Source of the DNA: Gillisella vitis
Lineage (GTDB): Bacteria > Pseudomonadota > Alphaproteobacteria > Rhizobiales > Rhizobiaceae
NCBI RefSeq assembly: GCF_014204625.1
Contig: NZ_JACHLU010000017.1
Location: 1-64,000 of the forward strand
DNA: 64,000 bases
Direction: 5' to 3'
Shown piece by piece: positions 52,144 to 62,013 of this stretch. Each line of letters opens with the position of its first letter. The first letter of the stretch is position 1. Below the pieces are notes generated by a model. The model searched no databases. It saw nothing but the letters and a program-made list of their open reading frames with translations, and was not told where the DNA came from. A program made the translations under genes and the position numbers.

Positions 52144-53661
52144 ATGAGCAAGCCGAATATTCTTATCATCATGGTCGATCAGTTGAACGGCACGCTGTTT
52201 CCTGACGGTCCGGCAGAGTGGCTTTATGCCCCGCATTTGAAAGCATTGGCCGCTCGTTCTGTCCGCTTTCAGAACAATTACACCTCCTCGCCGCTCTGTG
52301 CGCCAGCGCGTGCCTCGTTTATGGCAGGGCAATTACCCAGCCGCACGCAGGTCTATGACAATGCGGCGGAATATGTCTCCTCCATTCCGACTTACGCCCA
52401 TCATCTGCGCCGCGCCGGTTATTACACAGCACTTTCGGGCAAGATGCATTTTGTCGGGCCTGATCAATTGCATGGCTTTGAAGAGCGGCTGACCACCGAC
52501 ATCTACCCCGCTGATTTCGGCTGGACGCCGGATTATCGCAAACCCGGCGAGCGGATTGACTGGTGGTATCACAATCTCGGCTCGGTGACGGGGGCCGGTG
52601 TTGCCGAAATCACCAACCAGATGGAATATGATGATGAAGTGGCGTTTCTGGCCAATCAGAAGCTCTATCAGTTGAGCCGCGAAAACGATGATGCGGATCG
52701 TCGCCCGTGGTGCCTGACCGTGTCCTTCACCCATCCCCATGATCCTTATGTGGCCCGCCAGAAATATTGGGATCTCTATGAGGATTGCGCTCATCTTCTG
52801 CCAGAGATTGGTCCGCTGGAGAATCAGGATCAGCATTCGAGGCGGCTGATCCATGCCTGCGACTATGACAATTTCAATGTCACGGAAGACGATATTCGTC
52901 GCTCGCGCCGCGCTTACTTCGCCAATATTTCCTATATTGATGACAAGGTTGGCGAATTGGTTGACACGCTGACCCGAACAAGGATGCTGGACAATACCAT
53001 TATCCTGTTCTGCTCCGACCATGGCGATATGCTGGGCGAGCGGGGCCTGTGGTTCAAGATGAACTTCTATGAAGGCTCAGCCCGTGTGCCCTTGATGGTG
53101 GCTGGTCCCGGCATTGTTGCCGGTCAGCATCAGACGCCCACCTCCAATCTCGATGTCACGCCGACGCTGTGCGATCTGGCAGGCATTTCCATGGATGAGG
53201 TGATGCCATGGACAGACGGCATGAGCCTGAAAGGCATGATGAATGGCGAGGTCCGATCCGCGCCCGTTTTGTTGGAATATGCCGCCGAGGGCTCCTATGC
53301 GCCCATGGTGTGCATTCGTGAAGGACGATGGAAATATGTGCATTGCGCGCTTGATCCCGACCAGTTGTTTGACCTTCACAATGACCCGCAGGAACTGACC
53401 AATCTGGCCGCTGATCCGGTTTGCGCCGATGTGCTGGCCGATTTCACCGCCAAGCGAAAAGCCCGCTGGGACATGGCCCGCTTTGATGCGAGCGTGCGCG
53501 AAAGTCAGGCGCGGCGCTGGGTGGTCTATGAGGCGCTGCGCAATGGCTCCTATTACCCATGGGATCACCAGCCGCTGCAAAAGGCATCCGAGCGCTACAT
53601 GCGCAACCATATGGACCTGAATATTTTAGAAGAATCCAAACGCTATCCGCGCGGAGAATGA
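52144..53661 (+). CDS. betC: Choline-O-sulfatase
   Basis: A 505-aa type I sulfatase that releases choline and sulfate from choline-O-sulfate. The active-site cysteine to be converted to formylglycine is C52 in SSPLCAPARASFMAGQ (C-x-P-x-R). Metal and substrate residues appear in NILIIMVDQLNG, LSGKMHFVG and CSDHGDMLGERGLW. The C-terminal extension with NGSYYPWDHQPLQKAS is typical of choline sulfatases. No signal peptide, so it is cytoplasmic. ATG 52144 is taken rather than the TTG two codons earlier. Second gene of the operon, feeding choline to BetA. Confidence 0.96.
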   Translation: MSKPNILIIMVDQLNGTLFPDGPAEWLYAPHLKALAARSVRFQNNYTSSPLCAPARASFMAGQLPSRTQVYDNAAEYVSSIPTYAHHLRRAGYYTALSGKMHFVGPDQLHGFEERLTTDIYPADFGWTPDYRKPGERIDWWYHNLGSVTGAGVAEITNQMEYDDEVAFLANQKLYQLSRENDDADRRPWCLTVSFTHPHDPYVARQKYWDLYEDCAHLLPEIGPLENQDQHSRRLIHACDYDNFNVTEDDIRRSRRAYFANISYIDDKVGELVDTLTRTRMLDNTIILFCSDHGDMLGERGLWFKMNFYEGSARVPLMVAGPGIVAGQHQTPTSNLDVTPTLCDLAGISMDEVMPWTDGMSLKGMMNGEVRSAPVLLEYAAEGSYAPMVCIREGRWKYVHCALDPDQLFDLHNDPQELTNLAADPVCADVLADFTAKRKARWDMARFDASVRESQARRWVVYEALRNGSYYPWDHQPLQKASERYMRNHMDLNILEESKRYPRGE

Positions 53662-53664
53662 TGT

Positions 53665-55128
53665 ATGAAAGCCCAACCCAAAGCCTCCCATTTTATTGAT
53701 GGCGAATATGTTGAAGACACCGCCGGCACTGTGATTAACAGCATCTATCCCGCCACTGGCGAGGTGATTGCCCGCCTCCATGCCGCGACACCTGCCATTG
53801 TGGAGCGGGCCATTGCGTCTGCCAAGCGGGCGCAGAAGGAATGGGCGGCTCTTTCGCCAACCGCGCGTGGCCGGGTGCTGAAAAAGGCGGCCGAGATCAT
53901 GCGCGAGCGCAACTTTGATCTGTCAGAGCTGGAAACGCTGGATACCGGCAAGCCGATCCAGGAAACCATTGTGGCCGACCCGACATCGGGGGCGGATAGC
54001 TTTGAGTTTTTTGGTGGCGTTGCGGCAGCTGGACTCAACGGCAGCCACATTCCGCTGGGCAATGATTTTGCCTATACCAAACGGGTTCCCCTTGGCGTCT
54101 GTGTCGGCATTGGCGCGTGGAATTATCCGCAGCAGATCGCCTGCTGGAAATCGGCACCGGCCTTGGCGGCGGGCAATGCCATGGTGTTCAAGCCATCAGA
54201 AATGACGCCGCTGGGGGCTTTGAAAATTGCTGAAATCCTGATCGAAGCCGGAGCGCCGAAGGGCGTGTTCAACGTCATTCAGGGCGACCGGGATACCGGG
54301 CCTTTGCTGGTCAATCACCCCGATGTGGCCAAGGTGTCGTTGACAGGTTCCGTGCCGACAGGGCGGAAAGTTGCGGCGGCGGCAGCAGGCCATTTGAAGC
54401 ATGTGACCATGGAGCTTGGCGGCAAATCACCGCTCATCGTGTTTGACGATGCGGATGTGGACAGCGCCATCTCTGGTGCGATGCTGGCGAATTTCTATTC
54501 CACGGGTCAGGTCTGCTCCAACGGCACACGAGTGTTTGTGCACAAGGCCATCAAGCAGACCTTCCTTGAGCGTCTGAAAGCCCGCACGGAAGCCATTGTG
54601 ATTGGTGATCCGCAGGATGAGACCACCCAGATGGGGCCTTTGGTGTCGATGACGCAGCGGGAAAAGGTGCTGTCCTATATCGACAAGGGCAAGGCCGAGG
54701 GTGCAACGCTGATCACCGGCGGCGGCATTCCCAACAACGCATCCGACACCGGGGCCTTCATTCAGCCCACCGTGTTTGCCGATGTGACCGATGGCATGAC
54801 CATTGCCCGGGAGGAGATCTTTGGCCCGGTGATGTGCGTGCTGGATTTTGCTGACGAGGCGGAGGTGATTGCCCGCGCCAATGCCACGGAGTTCGGCCTC
54901 GCAGGCGGCGTGTTTACCGCCGACATCACCCGCGCCCATCGCGTGGTGGATCAGCTGGAAGCCGGAACATTGTGGATCAACACCTATAATCTTTGCCCGG
55001 TCGAAATGCCGTTTGGCGGCTCCAAACAATCCGGTTTTGGCCGTGAAAACTCGCTGGCGGCGCTGGAGCATTATTCGCAAGTGAAGACGGTTTATGTCGG
55101 TATGGGCAAATGTGAAGCGCCGTATTGA
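53665..55128 (+). CDS. betB: Betaine aldehyde dehydrogenase
   Basis: A 487-aa NAD(P)-dependent aldehyde dehydrogenase that oxidises betaine aldehyde to glycine betaine, full length. NAD-binding [15 protein letters not shown] (about residues 229-243), general base E in [11 protein letters not shown], and the nucleophile C in [17 protein letters not shown] are all present. The C-terminus [19 protein letters not shown] is typical of BADH. ATG 53665 has GGAG eight bases upstream and starts three bases after betC. It is followed by a 178-bp inverted-repeat element before betA, an unusual interruption of the operon. Confidence 0.96.
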   Translation: MKAQPKASHFIDGEYVEDTAGTVINSIYPATGEVIARLHAATPAIVERAIASAKRAQKEWAALSPTARGRVLKKAAEIMRERNFDLSELETLDTGKPIQETIVADPTSGADSFEFFGGVAAAGLNGSHIPLGNDFAYTKRVPLGVCVGIGAWNYPQQIACWKSAPALAAGNAMVFKPSEMTPLGALKIAEILIEAGAPKGVFNVIQGDRDTGPLLVNHPDVAKVSLTGSVPTGRKVAAAAAGHLKHVTMELGGKSPLIVFDDADVDSAISGAMLANFYSTGQVCSNGTRVFVHKAIKQTFLERLKARTEAIVIGDPQDETTQMGPLVSMTQREKVLSYIDKGKAEGATLITGGGIPNNASDTGAFIQPTVFADVTDGMTIAREEIFGPVMCVLDFADEAEVIARANATEFGLAGGVFTADITRAHRVVDQLEAGTLWINTYNLCPVEMPFGGSKQSGFGRENSLAALEHYSQVKTVYVGMGKCEAPY

Positions 55129-55154
55129 GGGGTTTATGGGCAGAGCAAGGATTT

Positions 55155-55332
55155 CACCCCCCTCTGCCCTGCCGGGCATCTCCCCCACACGGGGGGAGAT
55201 CAGGTGGGGTTTCATCGCTCACTCTTACCAACAACAACTGAGCGACCCGAAGCGACAAATTGAGACAATAGGCAAACTCCGGATCGATCTCCCCCCTTGT
55301 GGGGGAGATGGCTGGCAAGCCAGAGGGGGGTA
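55155..55332. repeat. Inverted-repeat element (family 3) between betB and betA
   Basis: CACCCCCCTCTGCCCTGCC opens the unit and GGCAAGCCAGAGGGGGG closes it; each end continues inward with ATCTCCCCC/GGGGGAGAT. The ends and internal GATCGATCTCCCCC match 42773-42957. It fills most of the betB-betA gap. Confidence 0.7.
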
Positions 55333-55366
55333 AACCCCAAGCACAAGGTTCAACGGAATAACCACC

Positions 55367-57019
55367 ATGCAACAGGCAGATTTCATCATTATCGGTTCCG
55401 GCTCGGCAGGCGCTGCCATGGCCTATCGTCTGTCGGAAGACGGCAAGAACACGGTGATCGTGCTGGAGTTCGGCGGCTCCGACATTGGCCCCTTTGTGCA
55501 GATGCCAGCGGCGCTGGCTTTTCCAATGAATATGGATCGCTACAATTGGGGCTACCTCAGCGAGCCAGAGCCACATCTGAACAATCGCCGCATGATTGCG
55601 CCGCGTGGAAAAGTGGTGGGAGGTTCCTCCTCGATCAACGGCATGGTTTATGTGCGTGGCCATGCAGAAGATTTCAACCGTTGGGATGCGTTGGGCGCGA
55701 ACGGTTGGGCCTATGCCGATGTGCTGCCCTATTTCAAGCGCATGGAGCATTCCCATGGCGGCGAAGAGGGCTGGCGCGGCACCGATGGGCCTTTGCATGT
55801 GCGCCGGGGCGAGGTGCAAAATCCGCTGTACCGCGCCTTTATCGAGGCAGGGCGGCAGGCAGGTTTTCCGGTGACGGAGGATTACAACGGCTCCAAACAG
55901 GAAGGCTTTGGCCTGATGGAACAGACCAGCTGGCAAGGCCGCCGCTGGTCTGCCGCCAATGCCTATCTGAAACCGGCGCTGAAGCGCGACAATTGCCGCC
56001 TGATCCGCTGTTTTGCCCGCAAGATCGTGTTAGAAGGCAAGCGTGCTGTGGGCGTCGAAGTGGAGATTGGCGGCAAGATCGAGGTGATCCGTGCCAACCG
56101 CGAAGTGATTGTCGCGGCTTCCGCCTTCAACTCACCAAAATTGTTGCTGCTCTCCGGCATTGGCCCGGCCGCGCATTTGCAGCAAATGGGCATTGATGTG
56201 GTGGCCGATCGGCAAGGGGTGGGCCAGAACCTGCAAGACCACCTGGAATATTACCACCAGTTCAAATCGAAACTGCCCATCACTCTGCATTCCAAAAACA
56301 ACTGGTTCTGGAAAGGCGTGGTCGGGGCGCAATGGCTGTTTTTCAAAAAAGGCCTTGGCACCTCCAACCAGTTTGAATCGGCAGCCTTTATCCGCTCAGG
56401 TGCTGGCGTCAAATGGCCAGACCTGCAATATCACTTCCTGCCGATTGCCGTGTCCTATGATGGCAAATCATCGGCGGAAGGCCACGGCTTTCAGGCCCAT
56501 GTGGGCTATAACATGTCGAAATCACGCGGCTCTGTGACCTTGCGTTCTCCTGATGTCAAAGACACCCCCGTATTGCGCTTCAACTATATGAGCGATCCCG
56601 ACGATTGGGTCAAATTCCGCCATGCCGTGCGCGTGACCCGCGAGATTTTTGGGCAAAAAGCCTTTGACCCCTTCCGGGAATCTGAAATCGCTCCCGGACA
56701 GAGCGTGCAAAGTGATGACGACATTGACGCTTACCTGCGCGAGCATCTGGAAGGTGCCTATCACCCCTGCGGCACCTGCAAAATGGGCAGAGAGGATGAT
56801 CCGATGGCAGTGGTCGATCCGACCTGCAAAGTGATTGGCATCGAGGGTTTGCGGGTGGCGGACTCCTCGATTTTCCCGCATGTCACCTATGGCAATCTCA
56901 ACGGCCCATCAATCATGACCGGCGAAAAGGCATCCGACCATATTCTCGGCCGCGATCCGCTGCCACGGTCCAATCAGGAGCCTTGGATCAATCCGAACTG
57001 GCAGGTGAGTGATCGGTAA
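55367..57019 (+). CDS. betA: Choline dehydrogenase
   Basis: A 550-aa GMC-family FAD oxidoreductase that oxidises choline to betaine aldehyde at the membrane. The FAD motif is [15 protein letters not shown] at residues 6-20, the GMC signature 1 is [19 protein letters not shown] (about 77-95), the signature 2 region is [17 protein letters not shown], and the C-terminal catalytic His lies in HPCGTCKMG, with the second conserved segment [13 protein letters not shown]. Full family length. GGA lies nine bases before ATG 55367. It is last gene of betICBA, convergent with the DUF2156 gene nine bases away. Confidence 0.96.
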   Translation: MQQADFIIIGSGSAGAAMAYRLSEDGKNTVIVLEFGGSDIGPFVQMPAALAFPMNMDRYNWGYLSEPEPHLNNRRMIAPRGKVVGGSSSINGMVYVRGHAEDFNRWDALGANGWAYADVLPYFKRMEHSHGGEEGWRGTDGPLHVRRGEVQNPLYRAFIEAGRQAGFPVTEDYNGSKQEGFGLMEQTSWQGRRWSAANAYLKPALKRDNCRLIRCFARKIVLEGKRAVGVEVEIGGKIEVIRANREVIVAASAFNSPKLLLLSGIGPAAHLQQMGIDVVADRQGVGQNLQDHLEYYHQFKSKLPITLHSKNNWFWKGVVGAQWLFFKKGLGTSNQFESAAFIRSGAGVKWPDLQYHFLPIAVSYDGKSSAEGHGFQAHVGYNMSKSRGSVTLRSPDVKDTPVLRFNYMSDPDDWVKFRHAVRVTREIFGQKAFDPFRESEIAPGQSVQSDDDIDAYLREHLEGAYHPCGTCKMGREDDPMAVVDPTCKVIGIEGLRVADSSIFPHVTYGNLNGPSIMTGEKASDHILGRDPLPRSNQEPWINPNWQVSDR

Positions 57020-57027
57020 TCAACGGA

Positions 57028-58329
57028 TCACCGCCGCACCAGACCGCGCAAGCCGCCGCCAATCAGCAGGGCAATATCCACAACAGCCTGTGGTGTCTGG
57101 CGTTTATCGCAGACGGCCAGATAGCGGGGCTGCCATTCGGGGTGAAACTTGGCTTTGAAGGCCTTCACCCCTTTGAAATTATAGAGCCGTTCGCCATGCT
57201 CAAACAGAAAGCGGCCCAGATGGTGCCACAGCGGCGCAAAGCGGCGGTCTGACAGGCCCGACAGAGGTGCCATGCCAAGATTGAGCTTCAGATAGCCCTC
57301 GGCCTGCAAATGCTGGATGATGCGCACAAACAAAAGGTCCATCGCCCCGCGATGCACGCCGGGCACATGGCGCATCAGATCGATAAAGGCGCAGCCTTTG
57401 GTCTGGGTGGTGAGAATATTGGCAAAAGCGACAATGCGCCCGCCCATGCGCACCACCGCCACCGGATGCGATGCAACATAGCCGCGCTGGAATGTGCCGA
57501 GTGAAAAGCCTTTTTCCGCGGCATTGTGATGGGCAAGCCATGTGTCCGATACGGCCCCCAGCTCATCCATCACGGCGGACACATCCGCCGGGGCCAAAAC
57601 TGCAAATTCCAGCCCGTCGCGCTCGGAACGGTTGATGGAGCGGCGCAATTTGAGCCAGTCGCCCCCCTTCAGATCAAAGTCTGGCAAGTTCACCACCGCC
57701 TGATCACCCAGCTTGAAAAGCCGCAGACCTGCATCGACAGCGGTGGGCAGGAAGGCTTGCGACACCTGGTAAAAAGCCACCCGGCAGCCTGCCGCTTTTG
57801 CCTCGCGCAGCATTTTCATCACCAGCGCCGGCCAAAGCGCGTGCGGGCCAACCGGATCAAACAGCACAATCCATGTGCGGCCACGCTTGCCATACATCAG
57901 AAACGCATGGCCGCAATCGGAAAACAGGATCTGCTTGTCGCCCAGCGCCACCAGTCCTGCGGCCGCATCATCCTGCTTTGCCACAATGTCGCGCGCCAGT
58001 TGCAAAGCCGTTTGCGCAGGCACCGCTGCCACCCTGGCGCGCCCGGGGCGCAAAACAGTGCGGCCAAGCGCCGCTGCAACCACAAAGGAAAGCGTGATCA
58101 TGCCACCAGCCCCAAGTCCATGGGTGATGCGATAGGCAAGGCCCAGTTGCGCCAGAGGCTCAAGCGTAAGCTCCAGCCCCACAAGCGCCAGCGCCACAAG
58201 CCCCCAAAGCCGCAACCGGCCTGCCCGAAGGCCGCGGCCCCAATGAGGGAGCTGTTCGATACCATTGAGCGCTGAAGACGGGTTCAAACCTGAACCGGCC
58301 ATGTCCCTGATCTGCGACACATCCGCCAT
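57028..58329 (-). CDS. DUF2156 protein, shortened MprF/LpiA-like
   Basis: A 433-aa protein whose C-terminal 300 residues form a DUF2156 domain, the catalytic lysyl/alanyl-phosphatidylglycerol synthase part of MprF/LpiA (double GNAT-like fold). Segments include LGDKQILFSDCGHAFLMYG, WIVLFDPVGP, LKLRRSINRSERDGL and KGVKAFKAKFHPEWQPRYL. The N-terminus has only two hydrophobic segments (LRLWGLVALALVGLELTL and GLGAGGMITLSFVVAAAL), compared with about fourteen in full MprF, so the lipid-flipping domain is missing. It may aminoacylate a membrane lipid without flipping it, or modify another acceptor. ATG 58329 chosen. Convergent with betA, divergent from the CLC gene. Confidence 0.83.
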   Translation of the reverse strand: MADVSQIRDMAGSGLNPSSALNGIEQLPHWGRGLRAGRLRLWGLVALALVGLELTLEPLAQLGLAYRITHGLGAGGMITLSFVVAAALGRTVLRPGRARVAAVPAQTALQLARDIVAKQDDAAAGLVALGDKQILFSDCGHAFLMYGKRGRTWIVLFDPVGPHALWPALVMKMLREAKAAGCRVAFYQVSQAFLPTAVDAGLRLFKLGDQAVVNLPDFDLKGGDWLKLRRSINRSERDGLEFAVLAPADVSAVMDELGAVSDTWLAHHNAAEKGFSLGTFQRGYVASHPVAVVRMGGRIVAFANILTTQTKGCAFIDLMRHVPGVHRGAMDLLFVRIIQHLQAEGYLKLNLGMAPLSGLSDRRFAPLWHHLGRFLFEHGERLYNFKGVKAFKAKFHPEWQPRYLAVCDKRQTPQAVVDIALLIGGGLRGLVRR

Positions 58330-58584
58330 CGACAACAACACCTTTCACCAGCACCATATTAGAAAAACAAAATTAAACCGTCTTGTGCCACGCGCACGTA
58401 AACAGATGATGAAACCTATGGGTAAAAATAACCGCAAGCGACGATAAAATATCATTTACCGGCTTGTGGCGACGATATGCTTGCATTCAATGTCCAAGGT
58501 GCCTACTGCACTGACCTAAACCACAAGGTTCCTTGCGCCAGCGGCACCAGAGAAACGCAGCCATGGCCCAACACGGAGTGCACC

Positions 58585-59937
58585 GTGCGAAGATCAAGAC
58601 GTTCGAGAATGATGCGCCGTTCACGCGCACTTGGCGGTTCATGGCGCATCTGGAAAATGCGTCTGGTGTTCTGGGCCGGTGCGGCTGCCATTGGCGTTGT
58701 CAGCGTCGGCTTTGCCAAGGCGGCGGATGCCGCGCAAGCGCTGTTTCGCTCCATCACCGATTCCGGCGAATGGGCTTATCTGTGGCCTTTGCTGATGGCA
58801 CCGGCAGGTTTCGTTCTGTGTGCTTTCATGGCAGAGCGTTATTTTCCAGCCTCGCAAGGCTCTGGTATTCCGCAGGCCATTGCCGCCCGCCATGTGGACA
58901 GCGCGGCAGGCAGAGAGAGTCTTCTTTCCATCAAGATTGCCGTTGGCAAAATTCTGCTGACCGTGATCGGGCTGTTTTGCGGTGGCTCGATTGGTCGTGA
59001 AGGGCCAACAGTGCAGGTTGGGGCCTCCATCATGCTGCTGTCGGCGCGCATTGGCGGCATGGCACAGGCCAACGGGCTGATCCTGGCCGGTTCTGCCGCC
59101 GGTATTTCCGCCGCCTTCAACACGCCTTTGGCAGGCATTGTCTTTGCCATTGAAGAAATGAGCAAGACCTATCAATCCCGCGTCAATGGCCTCATTCTGA
59201 TTGCGGTGATCATTTCCGGCCTCTCGGCACTGGGCATGGTGGGAAGCTACACCTATTTCGGTTTTGCCAATCCCGGCGCATCCAGCCTTGCCGATTGGGT
59301 GCTGGTGGCCGTGTGCGGCATTGGCGGCGGCGCGGCGGGTGCGCTGTTCAGCTCCATGGCGCTGTATCTGTCGCGGCGCATCCGGCGCTGGGCGCAGACA
59401 TCCACAGCCCCCTTGAAGCGCAAACTGCTGCTGGCGGCGGCCTGCGGTCTTGGTGTCGCGGTCATCGGGGTTGCCTCTGGTGGCATGACCTATGGCACCG
59501 GCTATGAACAGGCGAGAGGGGCGGTCGAAGGCCATGCGCTGCCATTGATCTTCTTTGCCGAGAAGCTGCTGGCATCGTTTCTGACCATGATTTCCGGGAT
59601 TCCGGGTGGTATTTTCGCACCATCCCTCTCGGTTGGCGCAGGGCTGGGCAGCACGGCTGCAAGCCTGCTGGGCACAAGCATCACGCTTGGCGCTGTGGTT
59701 GGCATGGCTGGCTATTTTGCCGGTGTGGTGCAGGCCCCCATGACGGCCTTTGTCATCATCATGGAAATGACCGCCAACCATGACGGCGTGATCCCGATCA
59801 TGCTGGCGTCCATGCTGGGCTATGCAACATCGCGCGTGCTGTCCCGCGAGCCGCTCTATCACGGCCTGTCACGGCCGTTTGAGGCCGAAGCCATCCGCGC
59901 AGGCCGGGCAGCCGAGCGCGGCAGCCGCGTCGAATAA
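58585..59937 (+). CDS. CLC-family chloride channel or H+/Cl- exchanger
   Basis: An inner-membrane CLC protein of about 450 aa, homodimeric, with the three chloride-pathway signatures in order: GSGIPQA (about residue 92), GREGPTVQVGA (with the gating glutamate) and GGIFAPSLSVGAGLG. About ten or more hydrophobic segments; no C-terminal CBS domains. A GTG at 58585 with GGAG six bases upstream gives an Arg-rich N-terminus (VRRSRRSRMMRRSR); the longer frame from 58477 has no ribosome site. CLC exchangers assist acid resistance in bacteria. It is divergent from the DUF2156 gene; a shared acid-stress role is inference. A terminator follows. Confidence 0.91.
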   Translation: MRRSRRSRMMRRSRALGGSWRIWKMRLVFWAGAAAIGVVSVGFAKAADAAQALFRSITDSGEWAYLWPLLMAPAGFVLCAFMAERYFPASQGSGIPQAIAARHVDSAAGRESLLSIKIAVGKILLTVIGLFCGGSIGREGPTVQVGASIMLLSARIGGMAQANGLILAGSAAGISAAFNTPLAGIVFAIEEMSKTYQSRVNGLILIAVIISGLSALGMVGSYTYFGFANPGASSLADWVLVAVCGIGGGAAGALFSSMALYLSRRIRRWAQTSTAPLKRKLLLAAACGLGVAVIGVASGGMTYGTGYEQARGAVEGHALPLIFFAEKLLASFLTMISGIPGGIFAPSLSVGAGLGSTAASLLGTSITLGAVVGMAGYFAGVVQAPMTAFVIIMEMTANHDGVIPIMLASMLGYATSRVLSREPLYHGLSRPFEAEAIRAGRAAERGSRVE

Positions 59938-59961
59938 CCATCATGCCGCAAGGATCGCCAG

Positions 59962-59982
59962 GCAGGGCCATCAAGGCCCTGC
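59962..59982 (+). terminator. Terminator of the CLC gene
   Basis: Eight-bp perfect stem GCAGGGCC/GGCCCTGC, five-base loop, then TTTCATAT, 25 bases after the stop codon. Confidence 0.7.
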
Positions 59983-60296
59983 TTTCATATCCAAAAAGTT
60001 ATGTATTTCGTCATTTTATTTATTTGCGAGACTGCGCCATATCTGTAATTTCAGCGCAGAGGACATTTTCTGCGCACTGTGGAAAGTGTTGAGCCAAAAA
60101 CAGACAAGACAGATCAGTGCAATGGCACATTGGCTGTAATGCCTGTCTGGGGGAGTGGCGCACGGTGACCGAGGATCACCTGCGCACAAGATAAGCAACA
60201 CTGAACAGGTGCCCGAGCACGATGTGTCGGCACCTGGCTGTTGTGATCCTATCCGCTTCCCCTTCAACGTTTGACTGCAATCGGGAGGGAAATCTG
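59983..60296 (+). promoter_or_regulatory. Leader region of the TRAP operon
   Basis: No gene seen. AT-rich at 59990-60030. CTGCGC and GCGCAG face each other around 60033-60060, and another CTGCGC follows near 60070, possible operator sites. GGTGA/TCACC (about 60163-60180) and an 8-bp inverted repeat CAGGTGCC/GGCACCTG (60206-60236) could form leader stems before dctP. Confidence 0.3.
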
Positions 60297-61328
60297 ATGC
60301 GAAAAACTATAGTTGCAGGCCTGTGTGGGCTTGGCTTGAGCCTGATGGCCGGATCGGCAATGGCTGCTGATGTTGTTTTGAAACTGCACCAGTTTCTGCC
60401 GCCGCAGGCGATTATGCCCACCAAGGCACTTCAGCCATGGGCAGACCGGATCAAGGCTGATTCCGGCGGGCGGATCGAGGTGGAAATGTATCCTGCCATG
60501 CAACTTGGCGGCAAGCCCAGCGATCTGGTGGATCAGCTCAAGGACGGCGTTGTCGATATCACCTGGACATTGCTCGGCTATACGCCGGGCCGCTTCCCCA
60601 AATCAGAAGTTTTTGAGCTGCCGTTCATCGCCACAAATGCTCAGGCCAGCTCTGTTGCTTTTTATGATTATTATGAAAAAAACATGAAAGATGAACTGAA
60701 GGACTATCATGTCCTGACCGTTCATACCCATGGTCCGGGCTTGTTGCACACCATTGCCAGCAAGCCGATTACCTCACTGGAATCCATGAAGGGCCTGAAA
60801 CTGCGCGGCACATCCAAGGTGATCAACCAGATGCTGGAAGCCATGGATGCATCGCCGATTGGTATGCCGGTCACGGGCGTGCCGGAAGCCCTGTCCAAAA
60901 GCGTGATTGATGGCACCGTCGTGCCATGGGAAGTCACCCCTTCCATCAAGATCGCCGAGCTTGCGCCCAACCACACCACCTTCTCCGGCAAAAACGGGCT
61001 TTACACCGCAACCTTCATGTTTGCCATGAACAAGGACAGCTATGACGCCCTGCCCGATGATCTGAAAAAGGTGATCGACAAAAACTCTGGCCGCGAACTG
61101 GCGCGCGCCTTTGGCAAGGTGATGGATGAAGGCGATGCCAGCGCCAAGGCAATTGCCGACAAGGCAGGCAACAAAACCATTGTGCTGGATGAAGCAGAGA
61201 CCGCACGCTGGAAAAAAGCAGGCGAAGCCGTAACCGCAAACTGGATCAAGGACATGGACAAGAAGGGGCTTAATGGCACCGGCCTCTACAAGGATGCCGT
61301 GGCCTTTGTTGAAAAAGACAGCCAGTAA
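60297..61328 (+). CDS. TRAP transporter solute-binding protein (DctP family)
   Basis: A 343-aa periplasmic binding protein. Signal peptide KTIVAGLCGLGLSLMAGSAMA, then ADVVLKLHQFLPP. DctP features are QLGGKPSDLVDQLKDGVVDI and FELPFIATNAQAS; the carboxylate-binding arginine is in MKGLKLRGTSKVI. It most likely binds an organic acid. ATG 60297 has GGGAGGG seven bases upstream. First gene of the TRAP operon; a stem-loop between it and the DctQ gene probably raises its mRNA level relative to the membrane subunits. The ligand is not determinable. Confidence 0.93.
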   Translation: MRKTIVAGLCGLGLSLMAGSAMAADVVLKLHQFLPPQAIMPTKALQPWADRIKADSGGRIEVEMYPAMQLGGKPSDLVDQLKDGVVDITWTLLGYTPGRFPKSEVFELPFIATNAQASSVAFYDYYEKNMKDELKDYHVLTVHTHGPGLLHTIASKPITSLESMKGLKLRGTSKVINQMLEAMDASPIGMPVTGVPEALSKSVIDGTVVPWEVTPSIKIAELAPNHTTFSGKNGLYTATFMFAMNKDSYDALPDDLKKVIDKNSGRELARAFGKVMDEGDASAKAIADKAGNKTIVLDEAETARWKKAGEAVTANWIKDMDKKGLNGTGLYKDAVAFVEKDSQ

Positions 61329-61344
61329 GCAGCCAGACGGGACA

Positions 61345-61369
61345 GACTATGGCGCAAAGCGCCATAGTC
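61345..61369 (+). terminator. Intercistronic hairpin after the DctP gene
   Basis: Perfect 11-bp stem GACTATGGCGC/GCGCCATAGTC with an AAA loop, 16 bases after the stop and without a T run. It fits a stabilising or partly terminating structure that sets differential expression within the TRAP operon. Confidence 0.55.
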
Positions 61370-61470
61370 ATCCGCTTTCACCAGCTCTTGGTCCATCCTG
61401 TTCCAGATCCATTGCAAGACACCTGTTGAAGCCTGAGAACGGGTGTGACGGGTCTCAAAGGCGTATCACA

Positions 61471-62013
61471 ATGACTGATTTTAATACTGGTCCCTTGAAA
61501 AGCACGGCAGAACGGTGGGCAGCCGGCTTATGCAACGTGCTGGTTGGCTTTGGCGGGCTGTGCCTGCTGGCCGCTGCACTCTTGACCGGCCTTTCCATTG
61601 TCGGAGGGCTGGCCCGAACCCCCCTTCCCGGCGAAATAGAGTTGGTCGAAGCGCTTTGCGGTTTTGCCGTTTTCGCCTTTATGCCTTATTGTCAATTGAT
61701 GCGCGGCCATGTTGGCGTTGACCTGTTCCTCAACGCTTTTGGCCCCAAAGCCATGAGCTGGTCACAGCTGATCGGTGATCTGGTGATTGCCGTGCTGTTT
61801 GCCATCGTCACCTGGCGCCACACGATTGGCTTCATGGACAAGCTCGACAATGGCGAAACCACCACGCTGCTGCTGCTGCCGCTCTGGTGGGGCTATGCCG
61901 TGGCGCTGGTGCTGCTGGCTGCCAACATGCTCATCTGCCTTTACGCGCTGATCACCGATATTGGCGCCATTCGCCATGGTCAGCCCCTTACGATTGCACC
62001 CGGAGCCCATTAA
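61471..62013 (+). CDS. TRAP transporter small membrane subunit (DctQ)
   Basis: A 180-aa subunit with four transmembrane helices (CLLAAALLTGLSIVGGLA, LCGFAVFAFMPYCQLM, IGDLVIAVLFAIVTW and YAVALVLLAANMLICLYAL). The DctQ pattern LMRGHVGVDLF follows helix 2. It pairs with DctM and is needed for transport. ATG 61471 with AAAGG nine bases upstream; the longer frame covers the intercistronic hairpin. Stop overlaps the DctM start by one base (TAATG). Confidence 0.92.
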   Translation: MTDFNTGPLKSTAERWAAGLCNVLVGFGGLCLLAAALLTGLSIVGGLARTPLPGEIELVEALCGFAVFAFMPYCQLMRGHVGVDLFLNAFGPKAMSWSQLIGDLVIAVLFAIVTWRHTIGFMDKLDNGETTTLLLLPLWWGYAVALVLLAANMLICLYALITDIGAIRHGQPLTIAPGAH

